Positions 48,985 through 60,291 of a stretch of DNA of 64,000 nucleotides are shown piece by piece (the stretch's first letter is position 1; each line of letters starts with the position of its first letter). The translations under genes and the position numbers were made by a program. Location: positions 935,885 through 999,884 of the forward strand of contig SJOL01006488.1 of the NCBI GenBank assembly GCA_004794785.1. Reading direction: 5' to 3'. The notes beneath the pieces are model-generated. The model worked only from the letters and a program-made list of their open reading frames with translations. It was not told where the DNA came from and made no database searches. The DNA comes from Opisthorchis felineus. Its lineage: Eukaryota > Platyhelminthes > Trematoda > Opisthorchiida > Opisthorchiidae.

Positions 48985-49212
48985 TCCTGGAAACATCACA
49001 AACGAGAGATTCAGGTGGGTTCCAGGTGAGTCTCTCACAAAACCAAATTTGTTTGCAAGTGAGTGTATTTCGCTAATTCCGTGCAATTTAATTTCATGTA
49101 GAACATAAGGTTGACGGAAACTCGAGGACTGCGCCTACCTGATGAGCCCCAAGAAGGGCGAAACCGGTCGTGGGCTGTCGAAGAATTTTCAGCAAACTTA
49201 TGAGTAGTGCCT
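48985..49212 (+). repeat. Hammerhead repeat, best-preserved copy
   Basis: It begins near AACATCACAAACGAGAG, the same boundary used by the direct copies at 15,529 and 22,446. It runs through GAACATAAGGTTGACGGAAA, the ribozyme and TTTTCAGCAAACTTATGAGTAGT. It is a single unit with no second copy attached. Confidence 0.8.
49127..49183 (+). ncRNA. Type I hammerhead ribozyme, intact core
   Basis: All conserved elements are present. Helix I is CCTAC (49,134-49,138) with GTGGG (49,170-49,174). CTGATGA is at 49,139-49,145, and stem II is GCCC (49,146-49,149) with GGGC (49,156-49,159) around loop CAAGAA. GAAA is at 49,160-49,163 and the predicted cleavage follows C49,169. Helix III is A-CCGG-U (49,163-49,168), a self-complementary six-mer with no loop, so one molecule cannot form it alone; two copies could pair. 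Open helix I classifies it as type I, the type I know from trematode Sm-alpha SINEs, Penelope-like elements and retrozymes. Its biological role is presumably processing of the repeat transcript. Confidence 0.8.
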
Positions 49213-49602
49213 CACAAATATCTTCCTAGTTCTATTCAAAAATCAAATATATTTCAGTCTGATACTTGCACACAACCAAAGTGCTGTTTTGAACGTGAAT
49301 TCTGCAGTGCCTTCACACTTTAAATACTCTAACTATTCTCCCTTTCACCGAAACCTCGATCTGACCCGCTGGTAGTCTGTTTCACTAAGACTGTAAGACG
49401 TTACAGACGGGAATGTGTTACCACTTCAGTTAACTTCGTCAATAGCAAACGCCACTACTCCACATCAATGGGTGGAATAAATATCAATAAAGATTAAGGA
49501 TTGGACGTTTTGTGGTGCCTTGTGAGTGCGGTTTAGAATGCGATTAGTTCCAAAGTAAGCACGAGGCCTGAGTAAACCTTTTGTGTTAGTATGTTTTTGC
49601 AG

Positions 49603-49736
49603 TACTAGTCCAGGCCAAATGCTTACGCTAGAGCTGACCTCCCCAATTTTTCACAAGAACTTATGTGGCACACGAAGTCCAATCTTTGTTGCTACACCTC
49701 TTCCTCTAGATACAACGTTTTTTACCTCTGAGACCG
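49603..49736 (+). CDS. Candidate internal exon, unassigned
   Basis: A good acceptor (TATGTTTTTGCAG ending 49,602) and a consensus donor (GACCG followed by GTGAGT at 49,737-49,742) flank 134 bases that are open in only one frame (phase 2 in, phase 1 out, 44 codons). The peptide starts TSPGQMLTLELTSPIF and has one Cys. The entry phase does not match the sFRP first exon directly; an intervening exon would be needed. No family is recognised. Confidence 0.25.
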
Positions 49737-49739
49737 GTG

Positions 49740-51740
49740 AGTGTAATTTGGAATGTTATCGTCCCGCAACCCGTTTCTTCTTGCTGTTTGAACAAAATCC
49801 ATATCCCTGCAGTCTCTAGCATTTCTCATCTCAACTTGTAGTATTATCCACCCTGTGGCTTTTTCTTTATAAAACCCACAGCTTTGCCTACGTTTATCCT
49901 CCTTGTACGAGTGCACGGCTGACTACCTTTCTTTGTTGTACACCTGCTTACCAAAATGTATTGTTCATTCGTTCATTGAAAAACATATTGTATATATGAC
50001 ACCACTCCTCCAATGAGTCTATTATAGCCGAATTCTGGTTTAATTTAAGTTACTCAAATTTAGTCTGAGCTCTTATTCTACCTCTGAAATCTGCATCCAT
50101 GAAGACTCTAATTTTCACACAAATGTCAGCTTTTTATCTGGTATTGCTACAGAAAACCGTGCAGCAGAATCGTTTCCTTCTTCCAGTGATCGCTCTCAAC
50201 ATATACCATTTTCAAAAGAATTTCCTGCACAGGTAGGTACAGCGTGCATTATCCAGACCATTTTTCTTCGTACCACTCCTGGTTCGCTGTTGTTTTGTAT
50301 AGATTCCCCTAGCACTATTTTTATCATAGTTTCGGAATATTCTAGAATCATTCAACTGGATGGCTTGCATAACAGTTTTGTAGCCTTGCCTTCAGGTGTT
50401 GTGACGTTTTCTGGCTGATACGTTCTGGGTCCGGTTCTTCTACACGTCTCCGTTCTTCTCCTTATTGGCTGAACGCAACGCCCGTGAAGTTGCCGTACAC
50501 ACATTTCAGGCCGACTTTGTGAGGAGTAAGATTTAGCATCTGCTTTACCAGCTAGCACTTATTTTAAAGTCATTCCATTATTTTTCTCACAATCTCCATC
50601 TTCTGCTTACTGAATCACTGTCTTCTCTAAGGAACCGGCTAAAATCCTGTATCAGTTCTCACTAAACTTATGTATTCATCAACCCCACGCAGTTCCGGCT
50701 AATCCAGCTGCTACTCATTATTCTCCCACGCAGATTTGCTGCCTGAAAGATCTTCCAGACCCTACAGAAGTTTAGTGATTTCAAACACCTAGATCAGTGC
50801 TTCATCCCTTAGAAGCTTCGAAAATGCTTATTAGAACTCGCAACTATGGTTGTGAATAAATTTTGTGTTCGCTTGCCACCGGTATAGCTCTTTTGTACAG
50901 AAACACTCCAGGTTTTTCCGACTTCTGAGCGCGTCAAGCCATTCAGTCTAAATGCTTGAAAGCTGTCGTCGCTAAGTAGCCTCCGCTAAACCATGAAAGC
51001 TCCAAGTACCTAGTGCTTGGCTGCGTGGTTACCCTAGACTCGGTCGATCATAGAAACATCAGCTTATGTATGGATTAAATTGCCTGTTTTAGATAGGTCT
51101 GCTGAAGCCATAGCTGTTCTGTCGGAGATTTCTAAAATCTTTCAATGCGCTTGATGCGGTCATCGTGCAGATAAACCCCTAGGTTTTGACCTAAGACCAT
51201 AAGTAAGCAGGTGGATTGAAAGTTTCTTACACCGGTGTTCAGTAAGAGCCCACATCAACGGCTTTTCCCTACTGTATCTTCCTTCCTCCACATCCTCTTT
51301 TACATTGGCGTAAGCAGGTTAAGTCACTCTGTTTTGTACATTTTTTTCACTTTCCCAGCGGATAACGACTACTCAGTTATTCCAAAGCTGCACCACTTCT
51401 AGAATCACCCAAAACAAGGACAGTGTAAAAGGAAACGAAGTATGGATCAGCAAACAAAATCATCGCCAGTCTATTTGACACCAAGTATATGCATACCTCT
51501 TTCACACCGTCAAACCTCAATCACTCCCTATCGCCGGACACGGTTATCGGTCACTTTCATCTTATTCTCCCCCACTTGGTTTTCTAAACCTGTTGACCTC
51601 GACAGCCCCAAAATTGATTCATTTTTTCATGTTATTTCTTCTTCCGCTTGGTAAAACTTGCATTCGTTCAAAAATAACTTACTACCAATTGTAATATTTT
51701 CGCGTGAACAAAGAAGAACCATGTCGAAACACTTCTCATA
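49740..51740. other. Pyrimidine-rich stretch without genes
   Basis: From about 49.6 to 52.3 kb the plus strand is visibly richer in C and T than in G and A, with many CTTC, TTCC and CCTC runs. No repeat unit, coding frame or RNA gene is recognised. The skew could reflect an intron, an old low-complexity expansion or transcription-linked bias. Confidence 0.35.
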
Positions 51741-51745
51741 TACTG

Positions 51746-51832
51746 CAATATCTCGAACAGCATACCAAATGAAACAGGAGCCGAACTTCGTGCAGCACAT
51801 ACAGTTGGATAAAATCATAAACGAGAGATTCC
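51746..51832 (+). repeat. Hammerhead-repeat body fragment
   Basis: TATCTCGAACAGCATACCAA, ATGAAACAGGAG, GTGCAGCACAT, AGTTGGATAAAATCATAAAC and GAGAGATTC follow the repeat body at 15,760-15,845. Both flanks are lost, including the ribozyme. Confidence 0.65.
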
Positions 51833-51839
51833 CTTCAAA

Positions 51840-54800
51840 TATGATTGGATTATCCTTTAACACCAAGTTAATGTGTATTTCAGGAGAAAACTACTCATCC
51901 TGTTGACGAACCATCACTAACTCTTGGCTTACCCCTTAGCACGCTGCCGAGGTATGATCTTTCCGCATTCTCACCTCCATCAGGGTCAGCATCAATAAGA
52001 GCTTACCAGTTCATCCTTCTTTCAGTCATCTTTCATCACCGCACCTCTTTAAGAAATTTGCCATCGCTTCCAACCGACTATCCTCCGTTTCCGGATAAAC
52101 CGTAATTCTTTCTCTTTATCCATAAGACAGCGGAAGTATGAATTTCCCTTCAAATTCAACAATCCCTTCCCAGTTAAACTTCCATTCTCCAACTTGCGGA
52201 CTTCGTGAATTTAGTTCTTCGCAGTTTCATTCCGGTATTCTATTTTTTTCTTTTCAGAAAAGGTCGCCTGATTTTGAGGTTTACCATTACGTGTAACTTC
52301 ACATCTAATTTCGAAAAACTAGCAGGCATCAGTATATCAGAAAAATCAAAATAAATGACACTGAGTACGTAAACGCTTGCACAGAGCTCGAATAATCAAA
52401 ACGCATTTGGTATTTAAGAGCATGGGCGTAAAGTTAGATGACATGAGCCATTTTACAATGCATTTTCAACCAATCTTTTCTAATAAAAGTCCCCAAAAGG
52501 GAAGTAGTGTAAGTTATGGCCGAATCTAATGGTACTCCTGGCACTTGAGCTTTGGAAAGCGAACTCTTTTCCTCAAAAAATGCTGTGCACATCATGTGAC
52601 TGGCTCGAACGCCGTTTCCATTCACAGCATGCTATCGGCAGGCTTGTGTTTCGAATGCGCCTAGTGGTCTGTCACTTCAAAACACTTGGCCGCATGGAAC
52701 AAAACAGAACATTGTACAACACTGACAAGATCAAAGTTGGACCGCTTCAGCAAGTTGTAGTTGAGAGAAAAAACGATAACAAGATGACTGTTTATCTACT
52801 GTAGTCTGTTAGTGTGTGCTAACGAACAATGTTCTCGATTTCATGTAACTTCCTCTCATATTTCGATTCGTAACGAAAATCCCGGATAAGTTTTGAATAC
52901 CACATAGAAACGTTTTGGTTATCTGCGCAATCAGCTGAGCACCAGTTGACCTGCAGTTTCCCACAAAAATCCCTGCCGAGATATCTGTTCCTTCGTTCAT
53001 TATTTAGGGCTTAATATAGTTGGTCTTTTCTCCTGCACCTTTTTTTCAGATAGCATATGGATTTTTGGATGAATACTCCGTTGCTTTACTCTGTTTATTT
53101 TTCTCTGCCTTAGTTTGACTGAACACAGAGTAAACGATGTAAAAAAATAGACAAAATGTTCCTCCAATATTCTGCTCTGAAATGGCTTCAATAGACTACG
53201 AATATAAGTGATTAGACCCCAAGAATTTTATTGGAAAGACACAAGAGTAGCGCTAAAATTGAAAAGCATAGTGTGATATCAACGTTAAGAAACCTGGCGT
53301 CCTCTGAGATTGGCTAGAAGCGCATATAAAAGTGTCAGCTCAAACTGTGCTTGGTTCGAAAGCTCATGCTTTTTACAAGCACTCTCAGTTGCACTCAATT
53401 TACGGAAATTTAATTCAGTATTAATGGAAGCGCTACGCGCAGTTTAAAAGGTAACAAGCCCTTTCTACAAATGCTATAATTTTCCGGATTGATACATTCC
53501 GATTTATCTGAATTTGCCGTTTGCGCTTTGGCGAATAATAATGCCTACCTTTTTGTTATAAATCAAATAAGGTCGCAGCTTTCCGGCACACTGTTGGCCG
53601 CATTTATACAAATGAACTTCTTTAGAAGACCTTTTAATTAATTAGGTAAAACACTGGTTTTTGATAGCGTGACATCGCACCGGTTCCCGTAGGAAACATA
53701 GACACATAAGATTCTTTCGAAATAATAAACCAAGCACCTTGCCAAAATAAACCTGACGGAGTTGATTATATGATGCATTTATTGGGGAAATACGCGGCTA
53801 ATAATCATTGGTGGAGGCTGGATGCCCCAAAACTTATGCTTTTGGGAAAAAGAACCCACTTAAGAAAGTCTAATCATACTTTCTCAGCACACGTAGGAAA
53901 ACCACAGAAGCTTCATGCTTACTCGGAGCTATTCTTTAGAAGCCTGCCGCACTAGCGCGAAATCCTAATTTTTGTATCTTAAAGGGTGAGAATAATTAAG
54001 TATGTTCTGAAACTTTGTAGTTCAAATAATTTTCCAGAGAACCCTTGTTCTCGTGACGACTTTATGAGCGTCATATACAGAAATGGAAAGATGGAATACT
54101 CGGCAGATTAGAAGATTAGCAGCTCTTGTTGGATATACTGGCTACCCTGACACGTGTCATGAATATACGCCTATTTAGTCCCCATTATATTCGTTCAGCA
54201 CGAATGTTTGTGGTGTGCATTTTAATTGTTTTTGTAAACAATCATTTTACTCATTTGCTTGTAACGCGCTGTTTATTGCAATATGGTCCGATAACAGCTT
54301 GAAGAAGAGTATTATACAGGTTATCCCAAAAGCCGGCGCATCCCAAGACAGACGGGTTGCATGAATTTACAACTGTGGCCGAGTGCTGGTTTTTACTTAC
54401 TTTCTATAGATATAGGCGTAGATCTACTGTGTAGACCATTTTCACGACTGCTCAATGCTGTGTGATTTACAACTACCAAAATAATCTCAAGACAAACTGG
54501 CAGGTTCACCATGATTAGGATCCACACACAAATGTTCTTCTATCTGGCTAAATTTAACATTAATTCTGTAGCCAGGGCATCGGGACCAAACCATGCATCT
54601 GAGGTTCGAAAGTGTTTTGTTATCATAAGTGCTTCTCGCATTTACACATTCGAAGATGTCTTTGTTTATTCGCGACATTTCCCATCTGCTGTTTTAAAAC
54701 TGGAGTCGACCGAACTATTTAACTGACACGGTGTGTAAACTTGCAATATACTTCATCATGTCATTATGGACAACTCGTATTTTTCAGGCGCATACCGCCC

Positions 54801-55590
54801 AGTTGACTGCAAATGTGAAGATTGTCAAAATGCGTCAACGTATCAGCGACTGAATCTCTGAGCAGATGCTGGTAGCAGATCACTCACAAGATGGCCAGGT
54901 ATCTGTTCCAATGTTGGTGTGATAGACAGTTTGACAACTTTAGAAGGGTCGGATTACAGGTCTGTATCGTCTAATCTGTCACGATGATGAAACAAGGACG
55001 TCTGAAGTTGGAACCCTTAAAATGGATTAAAACCAGGATTATTAGAACAGTAGTGCAGCTCTCCAAATGTGCGTACTACGAACATGTTTGTAGGCAGGTA
55101 CAAAACAGATCTTTATACGCGTAGCATTCTTGTTCTACGTATTCTACCGCCTGTGAAACCCAGAACTTATCCAGAATGTGACCGTTTATGGTCACAAACG
55201 TTGTGTCCAGGCTTTAAGGAAACAAGTTGATTTTATACTCCCAGCAATTAATATTGAACGAAAGCTTATGTCACACCTCGAGCGGATGCCAAGCCAATAA
55301 TTTAGTACAGTAGTGATATAATAATCAATTTATGGAACAAAATCTTTGGTGGATGGAGTTTCGCTTTTCCGACTGAGGTACGCGCATATGTGTAGTTTAA
55401 TCAAAATAAGAAAAATCTCGTTTTGCACCAACATGCTCATCTACAAATGCACCACAATTACAGTCTGGAGGAAGCGTGTTCCATTTCTGGAGTCAATCCA
55501 TTTTTACGACTAGCGAGTTTGTCCTTTTTAGCTCCGCCTAATGTTATGACCGTTTCACTATAGAGGAAAATGTTGGTAGCTCAGGTAGCG
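51840..55590. other. No gene recognised
   Basis: Frames are short and featureless. A minus-strand 63-codon ATG frame at 54,487-54,678 is Cys-containing, but its overlap with an open plus frame and the lack of a donor/acceptor pair make it unsupportable. Confidence 0.4.
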
Positions 55591-55594
55591 TAGA

Positions 55595-55701
55595 TGGTCG
55601 TTGGCTTGTCCGCTGAGCTGGGCAACTTGGTTGCATCAAATTGCAATCAATTGCAAAAACTGCAGTCAAATTGCCCAGCTCAGCGAACAAGCCAACGACC
55701 A
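55595..55701. mobile_element. 107-bp foldback (MITE-like) element
   Basis: Left arm 55,595-55,625 and right arm 55,671-55,701 are inverted repeats matching at 30 of 31 positions (outer TGGTCGTTGGCTTGT, inner GAGCTGGGCAA). They enclose 45 bases that contain several TTGCA/CAATTG motifs. Near-identity of the arms suggests recent insertion or conversion. No clear target-site duplication was seen. The same outer sequence occurs at base 1 of the window, so it is a dispersed family. Confidence 0.7.
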
Positions 55702-55704
55702 CCG

Positions 55705-56400
55705 TTTTACTATTGGGAAACTAAAACTACACATGCGAAGATCACATCGGCCTTGAAAACAGTCTCCCGTCTTCCACTGACTTTAGGTTTGTAGAGGTTG
55801 TCTAACGAGCTGGCTTCCGTTCACTACGCAGAACGTGCGTAACAGCTTTGATGTATGATTACACGGGCCTGTGGATAGTATAGAGTGCACGCACTGGTCT
55901 CTGCTTTTCATGAGCAAATAATGACTTATAGAGAGGCACCTTGAACTGACAGGTGGGAGAGTATACCAAAAATATTGCGGGTAGTTCTTTCTCTGCACAG
56001 TGTTAACATAAATTTTTATGAAAGGTGCCTTTATTCGAGTGACAAAATGACATTTTAGTACGCAGATAATTTCCTCCCGTAGGGTTTCTTGTATGAAGTT
56101 CACTGCCACCCAACTTTCTTTCCGGCTCTTCAGTATGGAAAATGTGTGAACATTAGTTTTCGGCGTTACCGTTTACTGTTAGGCTTTTCAGCGGAATCGA
56201 TATCACAATGCTTCATTTTCTCGCGCTTCTAGGGAAGGAAGATTTTGTCTCAGTGTTCCACAGACACTTGTCAAAAAGAAAAGATATTCTTGGCATTTAA
56301 ATTACCTCCTTGTTCGTAAGCAGTTCGAGCACGAAATTAGTACCACGGGTCTTGAGTAAAGTAATGGAAACTACCCATTGTGTAGCTGAACTTGCGTTCA
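55705..56400. other. No gene recognised
   Basis: A minus-strand 108-codon frame (55,783-56,109) starts from GTG next to a weak acceptor and shows no family or good donor. The rest is featureless. It lies downstream of the two-exon minus-strand model. Confidence 0.35.
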
Positions 56401-56402
56401 CG

Positions 56403-56408
56403 TTTATT
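56403..56408 (-). terminator. AATAAA poly(A) signal candidate
   Basis: AATAAA on the minus strand, 26 bases after the TGA stop of the two-exon model (stop at 56,437-56,435). Position is compatible with a short 3' UTR. Confidence 0.35.
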
Positions 56409-56434
56409 CACATGTGTTGCTGTCGGACCTTATT

Positions 56435-56614
56435 TCAAGTACATAGCAGTTCGTACAGCCTCCGCATTTTGTGCGTGTTGTTTGGAGGACACATAATTAG
56501 ACTGACACAATCGCCTGGCAGAACGTTTCGTGAATGTCTTTCAAGTTGAATACATAGTGGTTGGAGATAGCAATGCCCTAACCCAAACAATGCATAACTT
56601 ATTCCCCACACTAG
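56435..56614 (-). CDS. Exon 2 of putative 84-residue membrane/secreted protein
   Basis: On the minus strand an acceptor (TTTATGTGCAG, 56,625-56,615) opens a phase-0 frame of 59 codons and a TGA. The peptide continues the hydrophobic start of exon 1 (LVWGISYALFGLGHCYLQPL), then has ERHSRNVLPGDC, an MCPPNNTHK stretch with an N-glycosylation site, and a basic end. It joins exon 1 in phase across a 900-bp intron. A poly(A) signal follows at 56,403-56,408. No family is recognised. Confidence 0.4.
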   Translation of the reverse strand, partial: LVWGISYALFGLGHCYLQPLCIQLERHSRNVLPGDCVSLIMCPPNNTHKMRRLYELLCT

Positions 56615-57514
56615 CTGCACATAAATGCATATTAAAATGACTTAAGCTCCTCAAAACTCTTTCCGAGAACAATTTCGTTTGAACCTTTTTACAATCAAAG
56701 CACCGTAAAATAGTCTGTACATGAGGGATATCAGATGTGCTAAAATTATGGTCTGAATTACATGGAAACATTGGGTAGGAAATTTTATAGGAGGTTACAC
56801 TGTGTTTCTACACATAAGAACAAAACGTCTCCGGTGCGTGAGATACCTTCTTTCATTCTCAAAATTCTACACTACGTCAAATTTCGAAGGACTCTCCAGG
56901 GCAATAACTTTCTTAAAATACCTTTCTTGGAATAAACCTGTTGATGAACGGCAATATACTAATCATTTCCCTGAGAGAAAGTAATCCTGGTTAAGTTAGT
57001 TTAGTTAATTTCTGAAACAGTAAGGCAAACATGCCGCCGAAAATATGTCCAGAAATCTAAGGTGAAAGATAGCATTGCCGATCCCGAAAAGCAGACTTAA
57101 TCGGACATCAAAATCAATCCACTGCGAAGTTTGTCTGCAGTGAATTGCTTTCTGATGGTTGCAAAGTTGCTGTTGAGTTTCAAAATTCATACTCATAACC
57201 CTAACACGGTGCAGCCTCAGGTGCTGCGGTTTGAAAATTGCCCCGCTAACAAAATCTCAGACACCAAACCCAAAAGTTGTCCCCTAGATATAACTAGAAA
57301 AATTCAACTTTTGGTGAATCATGGAATAATGTAAGCAGGAAGATCACGCAACTTTTTGTATGACGTTTGATTTATTGTTCAAATCGATCGAGCAGAAAAG
57401 TCACAGTAACTCTTGCAATCTAGGAGCCATAACCTAAACTTATATGCAACATCTCTCTTTGTGTGCAAACTGACACTAAACCATAACAGAACATAAAAAC
57501 TCATGTCTACTCAC

Positions 57515-57589
57515 CAGTCCGATCAACAGACATACAACTGCAACAACCGTCAGCAAGAACCATGCCCTTCCAACGGATAACAATCCCAT
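57515..57589 (-). CDS. Exon 1 of putative 84-residue membrane/secreted protein
   Basis: Minus-strand ATG at 57,589-57,587. Twenty-five codons (MGLLSVGRAWFLL, then TVVAVVCLLIGL) end at a consensus donor GGACTG/GTGAGT (donor 57,514-57,509) in phase 0. The peptide is a signal anchor or signal peptide with an Arg at 8 and a long hydrophobic core. With exon 2 the hydrophobic region extends to about residue 45, favouring a membrane anchor or a long hydrophobic hairpin. The frame is open further upstream, so an earlier ATG is possible. The evidence is splice phase, signal quality and a close poly(A) signal, not homology. Confidence 0.4.
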
Positions 57590-57594
57590 TATAT

Positions 57595-60020
57595 AATGTC
57601 TTGTTGGGTTTTCAAGATAAAGAAGGAACGACAATTCCTGTTTAGCGCGCGAAGTTTTTCTCCACATCTTATCTGTTCCATTCAGAATAGTGCGGTTTGG
57701 AAAAGTACGACGTGAAAACACTGTATACGGATGACAATTTAGGTTAGCAGCTGCGCTTCTTCTGTTCCCTGTGTTCTATATATTACCTTACTACCTGAAG
57801 GCTGACCTTAGTACGCTACTACTGACTGAATACCGGAGTGCTGTTTCCACACAATTAATAACAATGATCTGTGGATAGTTTGAAATTGTCAGTCATTGAG
57901 CCGTTTTCTGCTCACAAAATTCAAACCTGTTAATTCCAAATAACCTTCAATTAAATTCGTATACGGTGATCAAATCAGTTGACATATAGTGTCCAGAGCT
58001 TTCTACTTGTCCCCCTATTGTTTTCTCAGCAAGTCCAAATTTCTAAACGGAATAGGTAGCTCATTTTCTGTTGCTTACGATGATTCTGTCGGACGATAAA
58101 AGTATGCCGCTTCTTCTCAGGTACCAGTTTTGTATAACCAACATAACATATATGGCCAGTCACGCCGGGAGTTCAGACAGACTTGTGCCACTCCGGCGAA
58201 CGTTTTCCTTCTTGTCTCGACATTCTCCAAATAAGTCATAATACGTTCTTTTTCCGCGAACTGCGAGCTATGATGCGAAAGGACACGTTTTGCAATTGAT
58301 TCCAGTGAACTTTTACTTGTAGTCTGAAGTTAAAACTCGTATGACATCAGTACTTTCGCATGTTTTTTTTCTCTCTCTGTATGAGAAGGATTTGCTTTCT
58401 CCAGCGGCGGTGCAGTTTTTTACAATTTTTGGGTGCATGCATCAATAAAGCCAAAATTCTCAATTACAGCTGCTCATAATGAACATGGTGACGTTACAGT
58501 GTGTCACTTTCCCCTGAAGAATATGCCTCAAAATCAGAACTCTGGTTTGGTGAACCTCAACTTCATCTCAGAGCATCTGAAATAATACTCAGTGGTGTCA
58601 GTTCTTTGGCTACATTTCAACTAGCTGACCCCATTCTTTAACCAAAAAACTTTTCTATACCTCCGCAGAACGACACGGAATTCTAGTGTCTTGAACGCAA
58701 TGCTGGATATCAATCAATACATCAAACTATCCTGTCACCCAGTGTGAAATAATACACTGAATAACTTTCTTGCCAATCCATTCCGACCTAGAAATAATGT
58801 GGAGCAAAACTTGTGCATTTCTTAACAAGTGGTTGATTTGAATGCGTGAAAAATCATGGGAAGTTTATGTCATCTTCATATTTTACGGATCGAGTTACTA
58901 ACCCGTACAAACCTTGCAAGTTCCAGGAGTTGCGTGAACACCGATCACCATACACGCAAATTTTGTGCCTAAAAAGTTGAAAATAGCTGTATCTGTGATC
59001 AACATCTGCATTTGACGTAGAAGACAGAATCAGTAGCTCACACTGTGTTGACATCTTTGACATTATAAAAGCACCTGGTCTACCTAAACTGTCCGGATTC
59101 ACCGAGTGATCAAAATGACTGTGCGCATAAGATTTGTTTCAGAGATTGTGCTGCCACTGACAAGGGGGAGACCAGTAGCCACCTGAAACTGTCCATTTCA
59201 AAACATAAGAGAAGAGCACGTTTTCATCTTCGGGATACGCCGTATTTCTAGAAGCCAGAGTAGCATTCTGCCTTTGCTGCGCGTGCTCTAGCAGAGATTC
59301 ACTCGGCTTTGTTTGACCAAGTTCACTCAATTCAAGCAGGGTACCCGATACACACAAAACTGTGCTGGACGATATCTCTCCTGGTTCTCAACTAGTTTGT
59401 GTGCACCAACCGGAAAGACGGTCAAACCGCGGTACCTTTCCGGTTGGAATCAGTCAATAGTCAAAACAAACCAGACGTTTGACACACTGCCGTCAGCTTT
59501 AGACCGCACACCTGTGGGCGTATTCCCTTTATTGATCTAATGTTATGATAAATGTCAGGTTTTGACTTCATTAACTTTGTTTCTTGCCGTTCTCATTATT
59601 CTATTCATGGAGAAGGTCACCTATGAAGGCCAAAACTTCAAGCAATACATCCCAATTCATTAGCCTTCTATCGTACTTAAACCAAACTAAATATTTGACA
59701 CTATTTCTTGTTCAAGGAGATCCGAATACTCCCAAACTGTCGATGATTTGTCTGATGAGCTAGACAATCCGTCTGTATAACCTCTATCCCCGGACAAGCT
59801 GACATCATCACGAAATGGTTGTTAATAGCCTTAAGCTCATGTTCATACATAATGTCCGTTTACGTTGTTTGATATTTGATCATGCTTGATAATTTGCGTC
59901 AAAACTGCTGTCTGTAGATTCTCTACGTCCTGACTGTGTATCGATCGGACAAACACTGAATAGGACCTACCCAGTATCTATAATTTGTTTTTGCTGAGTG
60001 GATTCGTAGGCTTATACCCC
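57595..60020. other. No gene recognised
   Basis: Would contain the promoter of the minus-strand two-exon model, but no TATA box was clear. Other frames (82 codons at 58,854 minus; 75 codons at 59,313 plus) have no motif. Confidence 0.4.
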
Positions 60021-60023
60021 TGT

Positions 60024-60029
60024 TTTATT
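60024..60029 (-). terminator. AATAAA poly(A) signal candidate
   Basis: AATAAA on the minus strand about 110 bases after the TGA of the 60,139-60,252 exon. Confidence 0.3.
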
Positions 60030-60138
60030 GGGCAATTAGCTCTTGCGCATACTGGGGTGCAAAACAAGTGCCCCAACCCGAACTGCTCTGAAGAATACGT
60101 GAACTCACGTCTGCCCACTCTCATTGACTGGGTCGGTT

Positions 60139-60252
60139 TCAAGACATAACCAGCACTGACATTTGTTCTTCAGCAAGAGCAGGATTCGAATTTCTGGGCA
60201 ATCCAAATGCTGCTTGCAAACCATGCTTTCGTTTAAACAAGATATAGCTGGG
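60139..60252 (-). CDS. Possible terminal exon after a 39-nt intron
   Basis: The minus strand has a good acceptor (CTTCACCTGTTGCAG, 60,267-60,253) followed by a phase-0 frame of 37 codons and a stop. The peptide starts PSYILFKRKHGLQ and ends EEQMSVLVMS. A GGAACT/GTAAGT donor only 39 bases upstream (60,291-60,286) would make a mini-intron of a size known in trematodes. The intron length is a multiple of three and the frame stays open through it, so it could also be unspliced coding sequence or chance. No family recognised. Confidence 0.3.
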   Translation of the reverse strand, partial: PSYILFKRKHGLQAAFGLPRNSNPALAEEQMSVLVMS

Positions 60253-60291
60253 CTGCAACAGGTGAAGGTCATCAGGCAGCCATTTACTTAC

